Shown here: in pieces, positions 24,101-39,100 of the stretch
Layout of the letters: every line of letters starts with the position of its first letter
Position numbering within the stretch: the stretch's first letter is position 1
Assembly (NCBI GenBank): GCA_023653785.1
Contig: JAMKCH010019846.1
Location: 1 to 64,000, forward strand
From: Ophioderma brevispina
Taxonomy: Eukaryota > Echinodermata > Ophiuroidea > Amphilepidida > Ophiodermatidae
DNA length: 64,000 bases
Reading direction: 5' to 3'
Made by a program: the position numbers and the translations under genes
The notes under the pieces: generated by a model
The model's input: only the letters and a program-made list of their open reading frames with translations
Told to the model about the DNA's origin: nothing
Database searches by the model: none

Positions 24101-27100
24101 CTTTTTTCCTTCCAATCTTCCTTCAATAACACTCTTCTAGTCCCGGAGACCTCTTATATTCCAATCTCAGTTCTTCGTTCTGTTCTACTGTGTTAATCAA
24201 GGATCTTTCTTCTCCCACTGTTTAAATACATCCTCATTTGTCCTATCTTTCCAGCTCACTTTCTCCACTCTTCTCCACACCCGCATTTCAAATGCTTCCA
24301 ATCTTCGGATGTCTCCTTTATCAGAGTCCCAGTGCTCAGCTCCATACAGGCCACACTTCCAAACACTGACTTGATAATTCTCTTCTGCTTAGGCCTTTGT
24401 AAGCCAGGGCTTGCTTGCTGAATGCAGCCTTTGCCATTCCAATCCTTGCTCTTATCTCTGTCTGGCTCTTCCCATTCTCTGTCAGGAGGCTCCCAAGATA
24501 CAAACCTGCTTTACTTGTTCCACTTTTGTCCATCATAATGGTTTTGATGTTCAAGCTTTGTCTTCTTGACATAGATTTTCCATGTCAACTTCGCCTTTTC
24601 ATTTAAGCTGTCCATCAACCGTTGCCAGTCCCTGTCCTCTGTACTTGCTACCATTGCTTGATCATCTGCAAATCTTCTCACATCTTTTAACAGCTCCCCT
24701 CCTACTTTAACACCTTCTTCCCCTACGTTCATTGCCTCTTCATCACATCATCTCTACATATATTGAGAAGAGTACTGGTGATAACAGACATCCTTGACGC
24801 ACACCGCCCTGCCACTCACTAGGATCTGACAGTCCTCTTCTGCAAGCGCTCACTACTGTTTGTCCCATGTACGGTTTGTTCCCCTGTAAGTTTGGTTGAT
24901 CAGTCTTTCTCCTATCTCTCCAGTCATGCCATCATAAAGATGTCGCAACAGTTTTCACTCACCCATTCAACCCTTGTCGAAGGGCCTATTCGCATAATTC
25001 CAACAAAACAAACACCAAACTTGTTATGGTTTCCAGGGTCCTTTTCACTAGCATTCTCTCTCATCACTCACTCGCCTCCTTGCCTCAACCTTGTCTGAAG
25101 CCAAATTGAGTTTTTCCTCCAATACTCCTTGGCTTTGCTTTCCACTTCTTTGGGGTTAGTATTGCAGAAGAAATATTTGATGCATGGGAACTCAGACTGA
25201 TTGTCCTATTATCCTTGCACTCATAGCATTTGGTTTCTGTTCTTTTGTAGTGGAATAAAAGGTTTCCTGTGTGAAGTACTCTGGCCACACTCCTGTTCTG
25301 TAAATTTGCTTGCAGATTTTCTTCACCTCCTATTTCCCTTTTCACCAAGATGTTTTATCATCTCTGCTGGATCCATCCATTCCTTCTGCTTTTTTCAACT
25401 TCAATGGGACTTGACAAGCTGCTGTAATTTCATCATCCAGGATTTCTGGGCCTTGGCTGTCTATGTCAACCTCTACTCTTCTTCAATAACAATCACGGGT
25501 GGTTTGCCATTCCTTTGTCAAAAGCACGTCAATATATTCTGTCCACTTTCTTTAACTTTTTATGGATCAGTTAACAACTCACCATGATGGTCTCTGATAA
25601 CACTGCACTGGCTGCCCCCGGGGCTTTCACTAGTCAATTCTCTAACTTTGGCATACATCAAAGCATATCTTCCGTTCCTTTCTAAATCTTCCAACTCACT
25701 GCACTGATGTTTCCACCATTCCTCACAAGCACTTTGCGTTTCTCTTCTTAGTTCGTTGTTCAACTTCTATACGTTAGAAACTGGCTATGATCAAAAACAA
25801 CATTTCAAAAACTATCTGAACGCCTTAAAATTGTTTGAAACAAAAATGCAATACTATAAATTTGAATTGCCAAAGTTTAACCTTTATTGGGTTTGAGTTT
25901 ACATTTTACTATAATTTGTATAATTTGATAAATTAAGACATTTTGGTGAAAAAAATAGATGCCTTTTTATGGCCATATTTGAAATGGGCATGCAGACTTT
26001 CAAAAGAATCCAAGCAAGCTTTCAGTCGGTGGTTTTGACCTTGTTTCCCAAATGATGGCTTCCGAATGACTGCAGATACAGGTCATTTGGGAAGCCATCT
26101 CAAAGCACCAACTTATGTGTTATAACCGGTACATAATTTACCAGGGTTGTTGGTTGAAGGTTTTTAAAAATGAAAGACGGAATTTGAAATATTGTCAAAA
26201 ACTTGTACAAACACTCTTTCTCTTGTATAGAGGGCGCCATTACAGTATTCCAAACAGGATTTCCTCTTGGCACCCACAGCATCACATCTCTTTCACAAAC
26301 TCATGAAATCATGATTTACACAGTTGAGATTGACCAATCACCTTGTCCATGACACAAGACTATTTGTTCGCCTTTTGCTCATGCAGATATGGCCGACTCT
26401 ACACTGCATCCGATTCTAATACGGTCCAAGCCCACACGTTTCCCGATGGTGGTCCGGATGGGATTCTAACCAGATTCACCGCACCTGCCACTCATTTCTG
26501 CATCAGTGAAGATGGCACCAAGATGGCTGCCGGATCAAGGTAAAGAAGACCAGTACTGTGCTCCTAATAAGTCCCCAGCAGGGTATACAGGGTGGTCACA
26601 TACATGTAAGACAGACAAGTATGGGGGTCAAAGGTCATTGAAGACTTTCTTTTGCCATTGGTGATGTTGAGTAAAACCTGAGACTTTAAATGATGACTAA
26701 ATTTATAAGATACAAATGATTTTGAGTGCTTGCCATTTAAACATACTGTAGGGTGTAGGCAAATTTGTAAAGCGTTTAGTGATCTTCCTGTTCGTTTAAA
26801 CATTGCTCCCCATCCCTACTGTAATTGTTTAAAAAATATGAAAGTGTATAACACTTTTATACTTCTTTGCCATTCAGGCTTTTTATTAGCTTGGTACCGG
26901 GCAATTTTGACCCTGGGGACCCCAACTTTTTGTGCCTGGTGGGACAAAAAGGGACCAGGCGCCAGTTCGTTTACCTACTATGGCGCACCGGGTTTTCAAT
27001 TTATGGCTCCTGGTCCGCGTTGGCCTTAATGAAAAGCCGTTATTGTGTAGAAAGTGAAATCTAGTCAAACATCCTTTTTTTGTCCATGTTGTTTTAGGTT

Positions 27101-30100
27101 TGGTGTGCGTTTTAGTTTAATTTTTTGGCTTGCAGTGATTTTACCATAAATGTTGTGGACATAGAAGAACCCAATAATGTAACCAAATATAAGGGACATA
27201 CAGCCCCTGTGCTGAGTGTGGCTCTGGACCCACAGCTAGAATATTTAGTAAGTATATACTGTTTAGTGGTATTTTTGTGTGACAATGTTTCTACCCTTGA
27301 CTGAAAAAACACAGTAAAAGACGTAAACAATAATTAAATGTTCATGTTCTTAAATTTGCACTAGCTTGAATTGAAAAGGTTGAAAAGCATGGCATTTTTT
27401 TTTACTTTTGCAGCAGGCATATCTTGAGTATTGTAAAGTGAGGCATTACCCAAGTAATGTCAAGTGATAACTTTAGGCCCACTTTCGGAACGGAGGGCAG
27501 TCTAGCGAAAGTATCCGGTGGGGAGGGGGGGGGCAATGTTGCGTCCTTGTTTTGTTTTTTTGGTAGTTTTGAGTTCAACAAGGTTAGGGTTTAGATACAT
27601 TTCCAGAAACTTCTATTTTGATGTCTTCAACTAGGCTGGTTGCAGTATTGTGCCACTAGTACAGGGGGGTAGGACATGGCAAACCAACAGCAACGGAACG
27701 AATCAACGTCCGGCGTAACCCGAGTGCTGAGTGCTAGTTTATTCAAACTTAACAGGTAGGAGGGCCTCTTAACCAAATATCGACACACGCGGTCCACACA
27801 AAGACTTGAATTAAGGCCAGGCCTGGTCATGAATATTCAAAATCTAAATGACCGTTATTGGAAAATTAACTATTTTGCAGCGCGGTAATCATTAACCCCG
27901 ATGGATTGGATTTCCTTAATCTATCATAAGATTACTAAGATGTATTGCATACGAGGGTTTAAAAGGTGATTTTGCAATGTCACGGGGAGGGCTGCCTAGA
28001 AAATGCAAGTAAGGCAATTCCCTAAATGACCGTTGGGAAAATCCCCAATGCCCACAACGAGCAGATCGTGTCACGACCCCCATACTGGCACTAGTAATGC
28101 AGTACCCATAGGTGCAGTATTAGGCCATATAGTGTACCTTGAAGTCTGAGCCAATGTGGTGTTAGGATACACATGTATTATTTTGGCAACATTTTGGACA
28201 GCATCTCTTTACTAAATATTCCATGCAGGGGTTGTGTCAGGATTTATTTGCAAGTGATGACAAGTGTTGCATGCACCTTCTGGGCATAGAAAAGTGCAGG
28301 AAAGGGAACCATAAACCACCATATAATGCACTAAAAAAATTGAATTTAGAAAATGATAAAAAAAGTGGGATTTTTTCATACTTGTTTTCGTAATTAAAAA
28401 AACTGTATGAAGAGTGAAATGATTGATAGACGTAGGGTAGATAGATATGTAGAAAGGAATTTTCCAATCACCGATACCAATAGAAACAGTGTAGCTTCCC
28501 ACAGGAATTGCTTCCAAAGGAGGTTTTTGTACAGTTGCTGGTGTGAATCGTTAGAGAGATAACATGGCTTCATTACAGGTATTGATGTGATCACAAACTT
28601 GCATTCTATGAATGTTTCATCTTTAAAGATTTCACACTGAATATCTGTACAAAAATCTCCATTGGAAAACAATGCATTGTGGGAAGCTACTGATCTATTC
28701 TCTTACCACTGATACCCAAATCGATCGGACTTGCCTTCAGCCCAACCCGATTACCGATATACTAATCGGATTGGTAAATCCTACTCGAGAGCTCTGCTTC
28801 AACCTTGATCAAAGCAATAACACCATGTGCTGAAACACAAATTTTCTTGCTAAGATTTGGTTATGGTTGGAATGTTTATTAAAATAAATCCAAATTGTAT
28901 TAAGCTTAAATGATCTACCTGACATGAAATAATGATTTTTATGATGAAAGTGGTGATTCCCGGTGATCCCTAATCTTAATTAGCCTGCGTGGTAAGGCTG
29001 TAAATATCAATTTGTCATGTTTCAAGTCTGGTAATTTCAGTCTTTTTGGGACTTGACTTGAAAGAGAAGGTATAATGATTTGTTAAAAACCTGTATCAGA
29101 GAATGTTGTTTTGTCATGTTTCTCCAGAAATAAGGCCAAGCTCACTTGATTTGGTGACCTCATGTGACCTTTGGCCCCCATTCATAAACCGCGACAGCAG
29201 ACGACACTCGCGGTCCGGGACCGCGATGTATTTTTTTTTGGCCTAACAATCATTGCTCTTAGTCATATGTATAGCCAAACACAGTTGTTATACTTTGTTC
29301 ATCACCTAATAGGTAAAATATATATTTGGCTTTTGTTTATTCACGCTTGAAAGTATTTTCCATTCTATATGTGCACCTCATGCCACTAGCATGCACTGAG
29401 CACATATCACACACTGCGTCTTCTGCGGTAGTGTTGCTCGCAGTTGCGGCCTCACTATTCTTTATCAATTCACAGTGTTAAGAGTTTTGCCTATTTGATG
29501 ATAAAGTATAGTCAGGAACTCATATTTTTATGGAGTAAAATAAATGGTATGGTAATAATAATAATTGGTTTGTGTGTGATCAACTACATTTTGTTTTTGC
29601 AGGCATCATCAGCTTGTGATGGAGCATTCAAAGTCTGGGAGCTGTCAGAGAGTGATGTAAGTATACATTAAATTTTCCGATGTGTAAAATTTACGACAGG
29701 GTGGGTACACATGTACTTGGTTTGTCAGGATGTTACAGATTGAAAAAATATTTCTCATTTGTGGTGTGTTTGAAATTTACTGGAGTAGCTTAAAATTGAA
29801 GGATAAGTCTATTTTTCCAACTGAAAAATTGACAAAAAAGAAGAAAACGTGCAGTGTTCAAAAATAGGAATCTCAATTTAATTACGTGCTGTAGAAAGTG
29901 TCAGTAGGGCAATTTTTCCAACTGAAAAATTGACAAAAAAGAAGAAAACGTGCAGTGTTCAAAAATAGGAATCTCCATATTACTTGTTGCACTAAGTGTC
30001 CATATGGACAGTAATGACTTAAATATCCGATTTTGTCTTGCTGTCAGTCCTATCACTCGTAGGGTAAGTTAGGATACCTATACTTGTTACAGACATGCAA

Positions 30101-33100
30101 ATATCTGATTTTTGTTGGGTTTTTTATTTTCTGATTTAAAAAATCACTGATAGTGACTTATTATGATGCATCACATTTGAGATTTCTTTAAATAAAAAAA
30201 CTATAAGTATCTGAAATATAAGGAAATGGTGAGAGTTAGGTCTGATATATACAGAGCAAGAAACTATTGGATGGTGAAAGTAGTGCTAGGTAGATAGAGG
30301 TGAACTTGTACCTGGGTGCTTAAAAATAATACGATTACCCAGGTACTTGAAAGCCGTACATGCAGAATTTTACATAAATGCTTAATACCTGACATATCGT
30401 TTGTGTATTACATAATGACAGACATTAAACCAAAATAAAAATAAAAAAGATTCCAAGAAAATAGCATTGGAAATATGGCAAACTTAGCAGAATCAGAAAG
30501 CAATAATATACACAGTTCAAATTATTAAATTCATTTGAAAGAGATTAACACTTGGCTGTTGATGGGTTTTATATACTGGTAGATGTTGTCAATTTGAATA
30601 ATCAATAGTAAATTTCCTGTTATAACAATATCAATTATTTTATTTCTATATTATATTTGTATAAGTAATAATTTGAATCATTAAATTTAATTAAAATTAA
30701 TATTTAAAACACCCACCCCAAGAAACGTTCAAATGCTTTTGTGATGAGGGTGTAGTTTCCATCACTTTGTATAACCAAAGTCTGTGTTCTCAACATCTGT
30801 TAAAAATTGTCAAATTTCTAATTAAGGTTATTGAGTAGTTTAGAGATTTTAACCTTGATAAACTTGTAGAATTTTTTGCTAAATTTTGTAAATAAAAAAT
30901 TGACATCCTTCACTATACACCTGATGATGTGTACAATCTTGCAGTCTAAGAATGCTTTAGCTTCAATACGATGTCAAATTTTGCCTTGAAATTTCATGCT
31001 AGGTGTACACTTAATAAAGCATGAGTAAATTGTTTGTATTTGTGAAACTATGCCCTTACCCCCTAATTTGTTGTCTGCTTGTAAATTTAAAAAAAAAAAA
31101 TAGTTTATGCCAGAGGAGTGAAAGGAAATCATCTGAACTTCGTTTTGAGCCAAACTGACATGATTTTTGCATGGGATGTTAAAAAATTTGTAACAACCTT
31201 TTTTTCTCCTTTACCTCATAAAAAACCTTGGTCACCCATTCAGAAAATTGTCTACCGGAGGGTTAGTAGTTTTGTAGTTGAGTGCCTGGGCACCCAGGTT
31301 TTGTGCCCTGCCCTATCATAAAGAGCCCTAAAAAACGTGTTAAAGATGGGTTTGAAAGGCTTTAGGAGATAACTACCGGTTGCTTACAATTTTGAACAAG
31401 TTGCACAGAATGCAAATGTCACAATGCTTAGGAATTGATGGGAAATTAGAATTGAGAAGATATTTGTGTGAAAGGTTCCAGGTGTGAAGAATTGAGCAGC
31501 AGGCAAACATTTATGTTGCGTCTGGATGTTTGGACATTTTGCTGCATGGGTACCAAGTGATGTTAGTAGAAATATAAATATATGCTGAACAACAGTGAAA
31601 TATTTCCTGGATGTTATTGTATGATTTGCTAACAAACATACTAAATATCCATTTCTTTATTTTTTTCATTTCCAGACATGGTTGAAGTCTGTTTCTGTAA
31701 TACCAAAGTGTAGTGATGTCAGGTAAGCATCTTAGGATTAAGGTCAGATTGGATTATATTGTAAGCCCAGGGATTAGAGTTCAAAAGTCAGGAGTTAATT
31801 GTGAGTGGTGTAGGGCAGGGGTTCTCAATAGGCGGCCTGTGGGCCAAATCCGGCCCGCCAACCATTGATTTTTGGCCCTCGATTTGCTCTAAAATTTAGA
31901 GGGAAACATAAGAATTTCAGGTGTATTTGGCCCTCAAGTAGGGAACTTTCAAACATGTTCGGCATTCGCTGGCCCTTAAGCTAATATAATTGAGAACTCC
32001 TGGTGAGGTTATAGTTGCTAAGATTCATTTTGTGACCCATAGCCTCATCCCTATGCAAGGAAAAATGGGAAATCTGGGAAGCTGCTTCCAAGGATATTTT
32101 GAAATTGGAAGTGAAACTGAAATTTGGGGGGAAATTTTGATATTCCACTTAGAAAATAACACAAGAAATGGCATGAAATCTGTTCTGTTCTGTTTGCTTC
32201 CTACAAAATAAAGAAATACATCCAGCACCTGTTCATCCACCAAATTGCCTCAACCATTGGTCTGAATATTGTTTGTGTGTGTATATGAGCTTATGTACAG
32301 ATTCCATCTTTGCAAGAAATTTGGAGTTCTGCATTTTTCCTGTGTGACGCTGTGATACACACATTTGCTCATAACAAGCAATGATGATGGGAAATAAACT
32401 TTTCTCACAGCAGGCTCATATCCAGTTGGGGATGGAGGATGCCCGCTAATTTATGTAATCTTATAAAATAGCATAATAGCATACAAATAATGCCCCAAAC
32501 ACTGCCAAAGTCTACCTTTTCAAAAATCATCACCTCAAAAAAGAAATAATAATAATTAATGGGTATAGATCTGTGTTAAAGATATTTATTGAACCATAAA
32601 CAGAAATGTAAATTCAATGAGATTCATTTACTTGTTCATTATGATTAGTATCCTTCTTAAGCCCATGATATACTTCCAGTAGCAGCGAGCGATTGACGTG
32701 CGCAATATCGGATTTTGACCCAAGATTAAGTGTTACGCATGCTCATGAGCAGAAATCGCTTGCTGCGACTGGAAGTATATAATGGGTTTTAAGTGCATCA
32801 GTGCATATATCAGTATCTCTCCCAGGTTCATTGTGTACGTTGTGTTAATTTTTCACTGATTTTGACTTTTTTTGGTGAACATTTTTATTTCAGTTTGTCT
32901 AAAACACTCTGCAGAATTGCCTGGCAACCCAAATCTGGCACGGTAAGTTTAACCATAGTTGGGAATAATATTAATGAGTACGAGTGATTCGGCGCATGCT
33001 TTGACCAATCTTGAATTGCGTTGCTATGTGTGCTGTCCCTGCCGGTTAATCCACTACACTGGCGTATGTTTGATTCAGGTTGAGAATTAAATCCAGCCAC

Positions 33101-36100
33101 TATAGCTAGTACTGAAGCATGCCTCACTGTCGTGCATCGACAAACCAGTCGTGTTAAAGAGTCACATTGACATTGCCAGGAAAAGGCACCCCCTATTTTT
33201 TTCAAAACCTTTATCTTATCTGAAGATAATAAGCTGAAAACACTTTTTGTGTAATAAAAAAGATTGTTTAGTAATTTCTATCATGCATGACAGAAACTCC
33301 ATGCATGCTATACTTTGTTTCGGTCTCAAGTTTGGGGGTGACGTCATGACGCGACTTTGCATTCGCTCTAGCGTTTGGATTGCGCCATCTTTGTTCGCGT
33401 GCGTAAATGCTGCCATTCCAAGGTCGACGCGTGCATTTCTCGGGTGCAAAACCTAACACGCGCAGTGACGTCACCCCCAAACTTGAGATCGAACAGAGTA
33501 TACAAGTTTGATTCGGACAACAGTCAAGTTTGAAACTTTTCTTTCTACTTGTGTGTCCAATAAACCTCTGAAATGTTCTCGGGAGATGTTTTATAAGCAA
33601 CCAAGTGCAAATTTGAAGAAATTTGTATCCTCAGAAGATCTTTGTGTCCTTTTAAGGCTCAAATCACTATTTTCATTTCTGTCCCCACCTATAGAAACTT
33701 TATATTTCTAATACACAGTCTTAGATTGATTATCATGGCAAGCAATATTCTTGTAGTGTAGCCTTAACTGCAGCTACTCTTTCTATTGTAGGAGCTATTG
33801 CACAATACACATTGAGCCATTTGGTATACAGTAGTCACAAAATAGGTATTCCAAAGTACACCAAATACTTGGCATAGCATGGCATGTCTCCTATTTTGTG
33901 GCCAAGTTGTCCGATAGGCAGAAGGGCGGAAGATATGGCTCAGACTATACTGCAGTAAACATGAGCTACTTTGTAGCTGGTTCTCAGCCAGAAATGTTGA
34001 ATAACCTGAGTAGACATGAGAACACCATACATACTTTAGCCAAAGTAGAAATATGTGTACGTGTTGTGCCTTGGTAGGACATCGGCTAGGTGCCACATTA
34101 TCTGACACAATGGCTGACTTCAGGAGTAGGTACTACTGTGCATGGCTGGGTTTTTTTTTTCGACCCCCAGGGTCTTTATTAAAACAATGGGGTATCACAG
34201 ATGAAATCTATAACATACTCTATGAAAAGTCACCGCTGAATCCGTTATTGATGTTGCCTTCCTGGGAAGCTATGGAATTTAACTGCAATAGCCCAATTGT
34301 TTTCAGTCATTTGGTTGCAAATCATCCCCCTAATGTTACGGTAAACCTTCATTATCACTATTCCTGATATCCATTAAAGAGTCCTTTTCTTTTACACTAT
34401 CACTACATGTAGATATAGCGTACCATTGGAGAGGAGATACAAAGTCTATGAGAGAGCTGATTTGATGTGGCCTTCACACTAACACCACCAGAAGACATCA
34501 CTGGGATAGGCTCCATCGCCAGCCTGGTCCCTTGTGGAAAATCCTAGCATCATCACATGGCAAAACCATTTGTGTCTGGGATATAGCTACCAGGAAAATG
34601 TTAGAACAGTAACCGTGGCATTCAAAATATAGGTCTGGTGTAGTGGATGTATTATAATTGGGGTATAGGCTTGTATTTATGGCCAAAGTGGAGAAAGCTT
34701 ATATACTCATTTTTACGGTATTGGTGGTTTCAGATTTTCCATTGAGATTTTCCAGTGACTTTGAAATATTCCCTTTTTATCCCCCTAACCTAAAAAGGCA
34801 AGGGGGATTTGTGTGTGGGGTGTATGTTTTTGTGTGTGTTTCCATTTTAGGTCAGTGTTGACTGTTTTTAATGGATAACAAAATCATTCAGTACATCAAA
34901 GCCCATGCATGGGCCATGCCATATTTTTTGGTGAATTGTAAGTGCATGACGATATGTGGGTTAGGATGCAAATGAGCTAGTTAAAGGGCATTCTTTAAAT
35001 TCGTCAAAACTCAACTGCCAATATCATGGGAGTTCCGTAAGACATTTGTCTTAAATAGGAGGAAAGCCCATAGTGAAGAAGTGTCTCAACCTTTATTACA
35101 TTTTGGGCATGCTACAATATGCAAATAGGTATGTTAATGAGCTAATTAATATGCATAAATTGCTTCCTGCCAGTGTTGCTTACCACCATAGGGATCTGCA
35201 AGTTTTAATTTGCAGTATTTTTAACTATTGGGCTACTTAATGAGTATTTGGTATGAAATTACAGTGAAATAAAAATGTTTCTCCCCAGGCCCTTTTGTCT
35301 TTGAATTTTCAGACAATGCTATATTTTTATTGACTCAGGTTGCAGTTTGTTTTGCTTAATGTCACATTTCAATCTGTGTGACTGTGAAAGTACTGACAGC
35401 TGTGACCACTGGAATAACATCACCTGCTTATTCAGGACGGGAGTATACACATAAATCTTAAGATGGTTTATGTTCAAGCATTTAAAAAAATCGTATTCTC
35501 AAACCACCATCAAGACGCAAAATGAACAAGCTGATTCACATTGGTAATAACCCTACACGACCCAAACACTCACTACCCCAAAATTCAATGAGCTGAGGCT
35601 AGAAAATGTCCAAAAAGATGTCATGACGTCATCATACGAACATGATATGGCCACAAATCACTGGCCCAGCCAGCGACTCACTCATGGCTTGCCATCACTG
35701 ATCATGGGACCAGGGGACCACCCCTGGTTTGAATCCCACCCAGAGTCCCAATCTTCTTTACTTTTACCCATTTACCCTTCCCTCCCATTCCATGAGCAAC
35801 AAGAACAGTGTTAGGTTAATCTACTGGATAGCAGACATTTGAAAATGAATATCATTATAGTGTGTAGGTCTTCACAAGAAAAAAAACCAATTTTTTTTCT
35901 TTCATAGAAAAAACACCACAAAGGGCACACATTTTGTGGTTCTGCCATGGCATCATGGTGGCCAAGATGAGATAGCATATACAGATGTGATGGGGACAGG
36001 TGGTACTACAGACAAACCATTCAAGATGGTTTGAGGCATCTGATTCAAAGGTATGAAGTAGACAATAAGATTTCTTAGACAGTTCTAGGCAACTTCATAT

Positions 36101-39100
36101 TGGTTCCAATTTCCAAAAAGTCTACAACTACTTGGAATGGCATGTATGTGGTTATTGAGAATGAAAGAATAGTGATGCTGACACCTAAACAGGGAATAAA
36201 TAATAAAGGAAATAATATGACTTGGCAAAAGGGGTATCACACCTGGGCACCAGCATTGAACAGTTATGCAGTCTCCAAGATTTCCCCACTGTTGATTTAC
36301 TTTGAGGGCCTGCTACTGGTATCCTGGTAACCAGTACTACCTGTCCCAGGGCAGAGTTGGTGGTGGCTAAACTGTTGCCCCCATCTGGTTTCTAAGGAAA
36401 TCTGATGAGGAGGGTAGCTGGTTACCCTGGTAGAATGAAAAATACTGCCTTGCATGGTGGACGTGGTTGCCCAAGGCAAAGGCTAGGCCCACCACCGAAA
36501 ACTGGATTGGCATAAGGAAGGGCATCTGGTCAATTACCTTTTGCTCCAATAAATTCTCACACAGCAGTGTTGAGGAGTGTGAAGTGAATCCGGCCGCCCC
36601 CGTTTAGCAGGGACAGAAATGGATTTAAACTTTGGTTTAACTAAGTAACTGACTGACTGATAATCCAATTCCATTGGGAGCCAGAAAGACTGCTGTGCTA
36701 ACTCTGTGCCATGTACAAAGGGGATAACGATCTGGCATAGCAGTTGCTGAGTTGTGCACTGTATGCTGGGTGTTGTGATGATGAACTGCACAAGATGCAA
36801 GCAGAATGTAGTGAATTGTCACTTCAAGAGGTTTGACTTAAAACCTTGAAGCCCTTAATATGCAGGTCTATGTAATTTAGGCCCACCAGAAAAGAAATTT
36901 TCCTTTGCATTGACATGAGGTATTTTGTATTTATTTCAAAATTTGCATTTGAATCTTTGAAATTTGCTCGTTACTTTATGCAAAAAATGTGGATAACTCA
37001 ATTTTTGACAGAACTAATTTTGACTTACACCAGGTCTAACTTTAAACTTGGCATTTTGTGCATACGGAATTAAGTGTTCACAATTCTAAGTTAACTTGGA
37101 GTGTATATAGGCTGATACCAGACTTGGAGGCACAAGGTGACCATTTCAATAACTGGTACTCAGCCTGGCATGTATACAGGTGTTTTACATGATATTGTGT
37201 GTATACCCTTTGGTGTCATGGTAGTGTATTTTGCAGTAGTTATATGAAGGGCATAACAAAACTGGTTTTTTTGAAAGCCAGATAAAATTACTGTAAAATT
37301 GAGCCGACATCCCTAATCCTTTAAGAGAATATGAACCTTGTTACCCTTGAACAAAACTTTCAAGCAGGAAGCCAATACAACATTTCTATAATTTCAGACT
37401 GATTCCAAACCCCAGTTGCAGGTCAACCCTGCTGATCTATTTGATGATTATGCAGAAGATGATGGTGACCTTTTAGATGCAGTGACCCAGGCTGAAGGTC
37501 AAAGGTCAAGCAAAGCTGCCCATCTAGATGGTGGTGGTGATGACGATGATGACATGGATGATGACATGTTGATACCAACTCAACATAGGAGAATTATGCA
37601 AATACAAGATGAAAATTCAAATGGTTAGTTTGGTTTACTTGTTTGTCTAAGAGTGTTTTGTAGACCAAATTGTGGCAAAGCTGGCTATCATTAAAATTTT
37701 GCCTTTTCAAACAAAATTGTGGCTAGTGTGTAGCTTTTCAGTTGTGTAGAACTTAGCATCTCATGACTTTCTTTGTCACTTTCTTTGTCTGAAATATCTT
37801 CGGCAAAGTAACTTAAGAACCTTTACTCGAGTTATTTCATTCTTTGGGTAGCTCAATGACGTAAATAAAATCTGGACCACTAGTGGCCATTGTTATTTTG
37901 CAAATTTCTTGTCTGAGATTACCCGAGGTGCACTTTGAAATTCCATCCATAAAACACATCAAGGTGAACACAGCGTGTAGACTTGATTATTTACGTTCCA
38001 AAATGATCAACCATTTGGTTGGATTTCAAGGCAGAAAATATGTATTTTACGGTCTTTCTCTTTTCTGAACAGTTGCTTATATAAATAATTGAATCCCTTA
38101 GGGTTTCACACCACTAAATACTGGTCCCATTCGTTCCTGTACAAAATGGGCGAGATGAAAACGTCATTTTCTCCTCAATGAAACATCTCAGACCTTAAAG
38201 CTAACATTCTGCTTGAAGATCATCATATCTCCTACCCAATCAATCATGAAATTAGGGTAGTTATCCCCAAAATTTTCGAGCAACTGGACCGTGAAGACTA
38301 GCATGCACCGTGGACCCTGGAGGTCAGAGCACTTTTTCAGTTAGGTGTTCCCTGTAAGAATACGGTTAAAATTGGTTTGTCGGATCAAAATAACATATCA
38401 ATGACAACCTTTTTTTGATATTCCTACAGATTTTATACTTAATATTGATAGCAACCATGATTTGCAACCCAGGTCTCTCAGTTTTAGGGTATACTTAGGC
38501 GAGGGTCACCAAAAAAAAAACACCTCGTTTGCAGTGGGGGCTGGACTTACCTGTTTCTCATGTTATTTACTGGTGTGAATCCTTAGGCCAAAAATGTCTC
38601 ATGAAGGTATCATGTCAAGGAATATAAGAATAGGGTGAAATTTAGATCGTACCACTGACATGCAAAACCACTATTTTCATGTTTTCTAATTCAAAGTATT
38701 TGCGCATGCAGGAGATGGTTCTGTGTCTTGCATCGTTTTGTCTACAGAGTTCATAATGGTATTGTTGGGAAGAATGGTGAACTCTACAGAGAATTGTGGG
38801 TATTTTACCCCAACATTTTGCTTGTGTTAACCATTGGCTGGTGCCGATATTTTTTGCAAGTCATTGAAGGAATAACACGGGTAAAAAGGAACCTCCCAAG
38901 TGAAGCAGCTATTGCTCAGCATGCTTGGGGTAGTTTATGTTATTTTGTCAGATGTGTGTGTGTCTGTCGTCTCAGTGACTGTCCATTAATCCAATGTACT
39001 GACAAAATGCAACTACTCATGAATTTTAAACAACTTTGTTTGGATGTTGACCACGATGTCTTGTGGTTGCTCTATAGTTTTGTGTCCTGATATCTGCATG

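Noticed and set aside
28212..28517. 101-codon minus-strand ORF in intron 3
   Set aside because: No recognisable domain and overlapping alternative frames; probably chance in AT-rich DNA.
38728..39090. 120-codon plus-strand ORF inside intron 9
   Set aside because: No recognisable domain or splice context and ordinary AT-rich intron sequence; consistent with chance.
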